Below are positions 5,169 to 6,192 of a DNA stretch of 6,192 nt, piece by piece. A program made the translations under genes and the position numbers. Below the pieces are notes generated by a model. That model searched no databases, was not told where the DNA came from, and saw only the letters and a list, made by a program, of their open reading frames with translations. Source of the DNA: Candidatus Ectomicrobium neotermitis (GTDB taxonomy: Bacteria; Elusimicrobiota; Endomicrobiia; Endomicrobiales; Endomicrobiaceae); contig JAITBH010000082.1 of assembly GCA_031283745.1 (NCBI GenBank), forward strand, positions 1 through 6,192. The letters are read 5' to 3'. Position 1 is the first letter of the stretch, and every line of letters starts with the position of its first letter.

Positions 5169-6192
5169 TCAAAACTGACTACTTAATTATCGGCAGCGGG
5201 ATAGCAGGTTTAAGTTTTGCCCTAAAAGCGGGCAAACTTGGTTCGGTAGCTTTGATAACAAAAAGGGGCATATCAGATTGCGCCACTCAAAAAGCTCAAG
5301 GGGGAATAGCCTGCGTCATGGACAAAAATGACACTTTTGACTCTCACATTAAAGACACTTTGACCGCCGGGGCAGGGCTTTGCGATAAAAAGGCAGTCGA
5401 AGGAATGATAAAAGAGGCGCCCATAAGGCTCAAAGAGCTTATTGATTACGGTGCGATGTTTACAAAAGATGAACATTCCTCTTGCGGTTATGAGTTAGGA
5501 CTTGAGGGGGCGCATAGCCACAGACGCATTTTCCACTTGGGCGATATGACAGGAAAAGAGGTGGAACGGGCTTTGGTTGAAAAAACTTTAGACGAGCCTA
5601 ATATCAGCGTTTATGAAAACCGGTCGGCTGTGGATTTAATTGTTGATAACTCGGGGATTTGTGTGGGGGCAGTTGTTTTCGACAATGAGAGTGCTAAAAC
5701 GGAGATTTTTGCAGCAAAAGTCATAGTTTTAGCTTGCGGCGGGGCGGGCAAAACCTACCTTTACACCACCAATCCCGACATTGCCACCGGCGACGGGGTA
5801 GCGATGGCATATAGAGCGGGTGCTGAGATTGCCAATATGGAGTTCATTCAATTTCACCCCACCTGTTTTTACAATCACGTAGAAAAATCTTTCTTAATTT
5901 CGGAGGCAGTCAGGGGCGAGGGGGCAATACTCAGGCTTAAAAACGGCAGCCCATTTATGAGCAAGTATCACCCCAAAAAGGAACTTGCGCCTCGCGACAT
6001 AGTTTCAAGAGCCATAGACAGCGAGCTTAAACTCAGCGGAGACGATTTTGTTTATCTCGACATAACCTCCCAAAAGAAAGATTTCATCACCAAACACTTT
6101 CCCGGGATTTTCGCCAAATGCCTCCAATACAATATAGATATAACCAAAGATATGATACCCGTCACGCCCGCCGCCCACTTTTTGTGCGGGGG
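5165..6192 (+). CDS. nadB: L-aspartate oxidase, 3' end cut by window edge
   Basis: NadB oxidises L-aspartate to iminoaspartate with FAD; NadA then condenses it with dihydroxyacetone phosphate to quinolinate for NAD synthesis. My translation is open for 342 codons to the right edge, so roughly the last third of a usual 510-540 residue protein is outside. The FAD-binding fold opens with IIGSGIAG (8-15), followed by AQGGIA (44-49), HSHRRIFHLGDMTG (117-130), MEFIQFHPT (225-233), EAVRGEGA (247-254), LAPRDIVSRAID (274-285) and PAAHFLCGG at the edge. Residues equal to the E. coli catalytic set are present: E114 (E121), H231 (H244), R277 (R290) and H338 (H351). The Glu in LEGAHSHRR distinguishes aspartate oxidase from the related succinate dehydrogenase and fumarate reductase flavoproteins. 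AAGGA at 5150-5154 lies ten bases before the ATG, which overlaps the panC stop. nadA and nadC may follow outside the window. Fumarate could serve as oxidant in an anaerobe, but nothing here shows it. Confidence 0.95.
   Translation, partial: MIKTDYLIIGSGIAGLSFALKAGKLGSVALITKRGISDCATQKAQGGIACVMDKNDTFDSHIKDTLTAGAGLCDKKAVEGMIKEAPIRLKELIDYGAMFTKDEHSSCGYELGLEGAHSHRRIFHLGDMTGKEVERALVEKTLDEPNISVYENRSAVDLIVDNSGICVGAVVFDNESAKTEIFAAKVIVLACGGAGKTYLYTTNPDIATGDGVAMAYRAGAEIANMEFIQFHPTCFYNHVEKSFLISEAVRGEGAILRLKNGSPFMSKYHPKKELAPRDIVSRAIDSELKLSGDDFVYLDITSQKKDFITKHFPGIFAKCLQYNIDITKDMIPVTPAAHFLCG

Noticed and set aside
5273..5476. - strand open frame of 67 codons opposite nadB
   Set aside because: The + strand frame here encodes the conserved NadB AQGGIA region and is open to the window edge, so this is an antisense shadow.
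1..6192. CRISPR arrays, tRNA or rRNA genes, insertion sequences, phage genes or a defence system
   Set aside because: No regular repeats, terminal inverted repeats, transposase-like or RNA-gene-like sequence was seen. Apart from the left edge, almost all of the window is covered by housekeeping or metabolic genes.

Overview
The window is a bacterial chromosomal segment in which every recognisable gene lies on the + strand and is tightly packed. There is about 210 bases of non-coding DNA at the left edge, then eight genes: a YraN-family nuclease-like gene, two membrane genes of the DUF969 and DUF979 families, pyroglutamyl-peptidase I (pcp), folK, panB, panC, and nadB, which is cut by the right edge. 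Gaps between genes are 46, -4, 14, 3, 16, -4 and -4 bases. No convincing terminator or internal promoter is visible after position 217, so the simplest reading is one long transcription unit, probably started from a promoter near 174-179.

Functionally there are three blocks. The first is yraN, a housekeeping gene with a PD-(D/E)XK-like core and no settled role. The second is a three-gene module, DUF969-DUF979-pcp. DUF969 and DUF979 proteins are regarded as the two membrane subunits of a 5-oxoproline (pyroglutamate) transporter, and Pcp releases N-terminal pyroglutamate from peptides, so the module links a 5-oxoproline-forming enzyme to a 5-oxoproline carrier. The third is a cofactor block: folK (folate pathway), panB and panC (pantothenate, hence CoA) and nadB (quinolinate, hence NAD). 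These steps are linked: PanB takes its one-carbon unit from 5,10-methylene-tetrahydrofolate, the product line that FolK serves. Aspartate feeds both NadB and, through PanD (not in this window), the beta-alanine used by PanC.

The organism cannot be named from this window. By eye the GC content is moderate, roughly 40-45 percent, and codon use is rich in AAA, TTT, ATA and AGG. Most genes have purine-rich Shine-Dalgarno sequences (AAGGAGG type), which argues against Bacteroidota despite some resemblance of the NadB protein to Bacteroidota sequences. An anaerobic or gut-associated bacterium from Bacillota, Elusimicrobiota or a similar lineage is plausible, but this is only a guess. The catalytic residues I could check in Pcp, FolK, PanB and NadB are all present, so these look like working genes. 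I saw no mobile element, CRISPR array, RNA gene or clear sign of horizontal transfer, and I do not see a wholly new system. The item most worth follow-up is the DUF969-DUF979-pcp module and how its two small membrane proteins work together.
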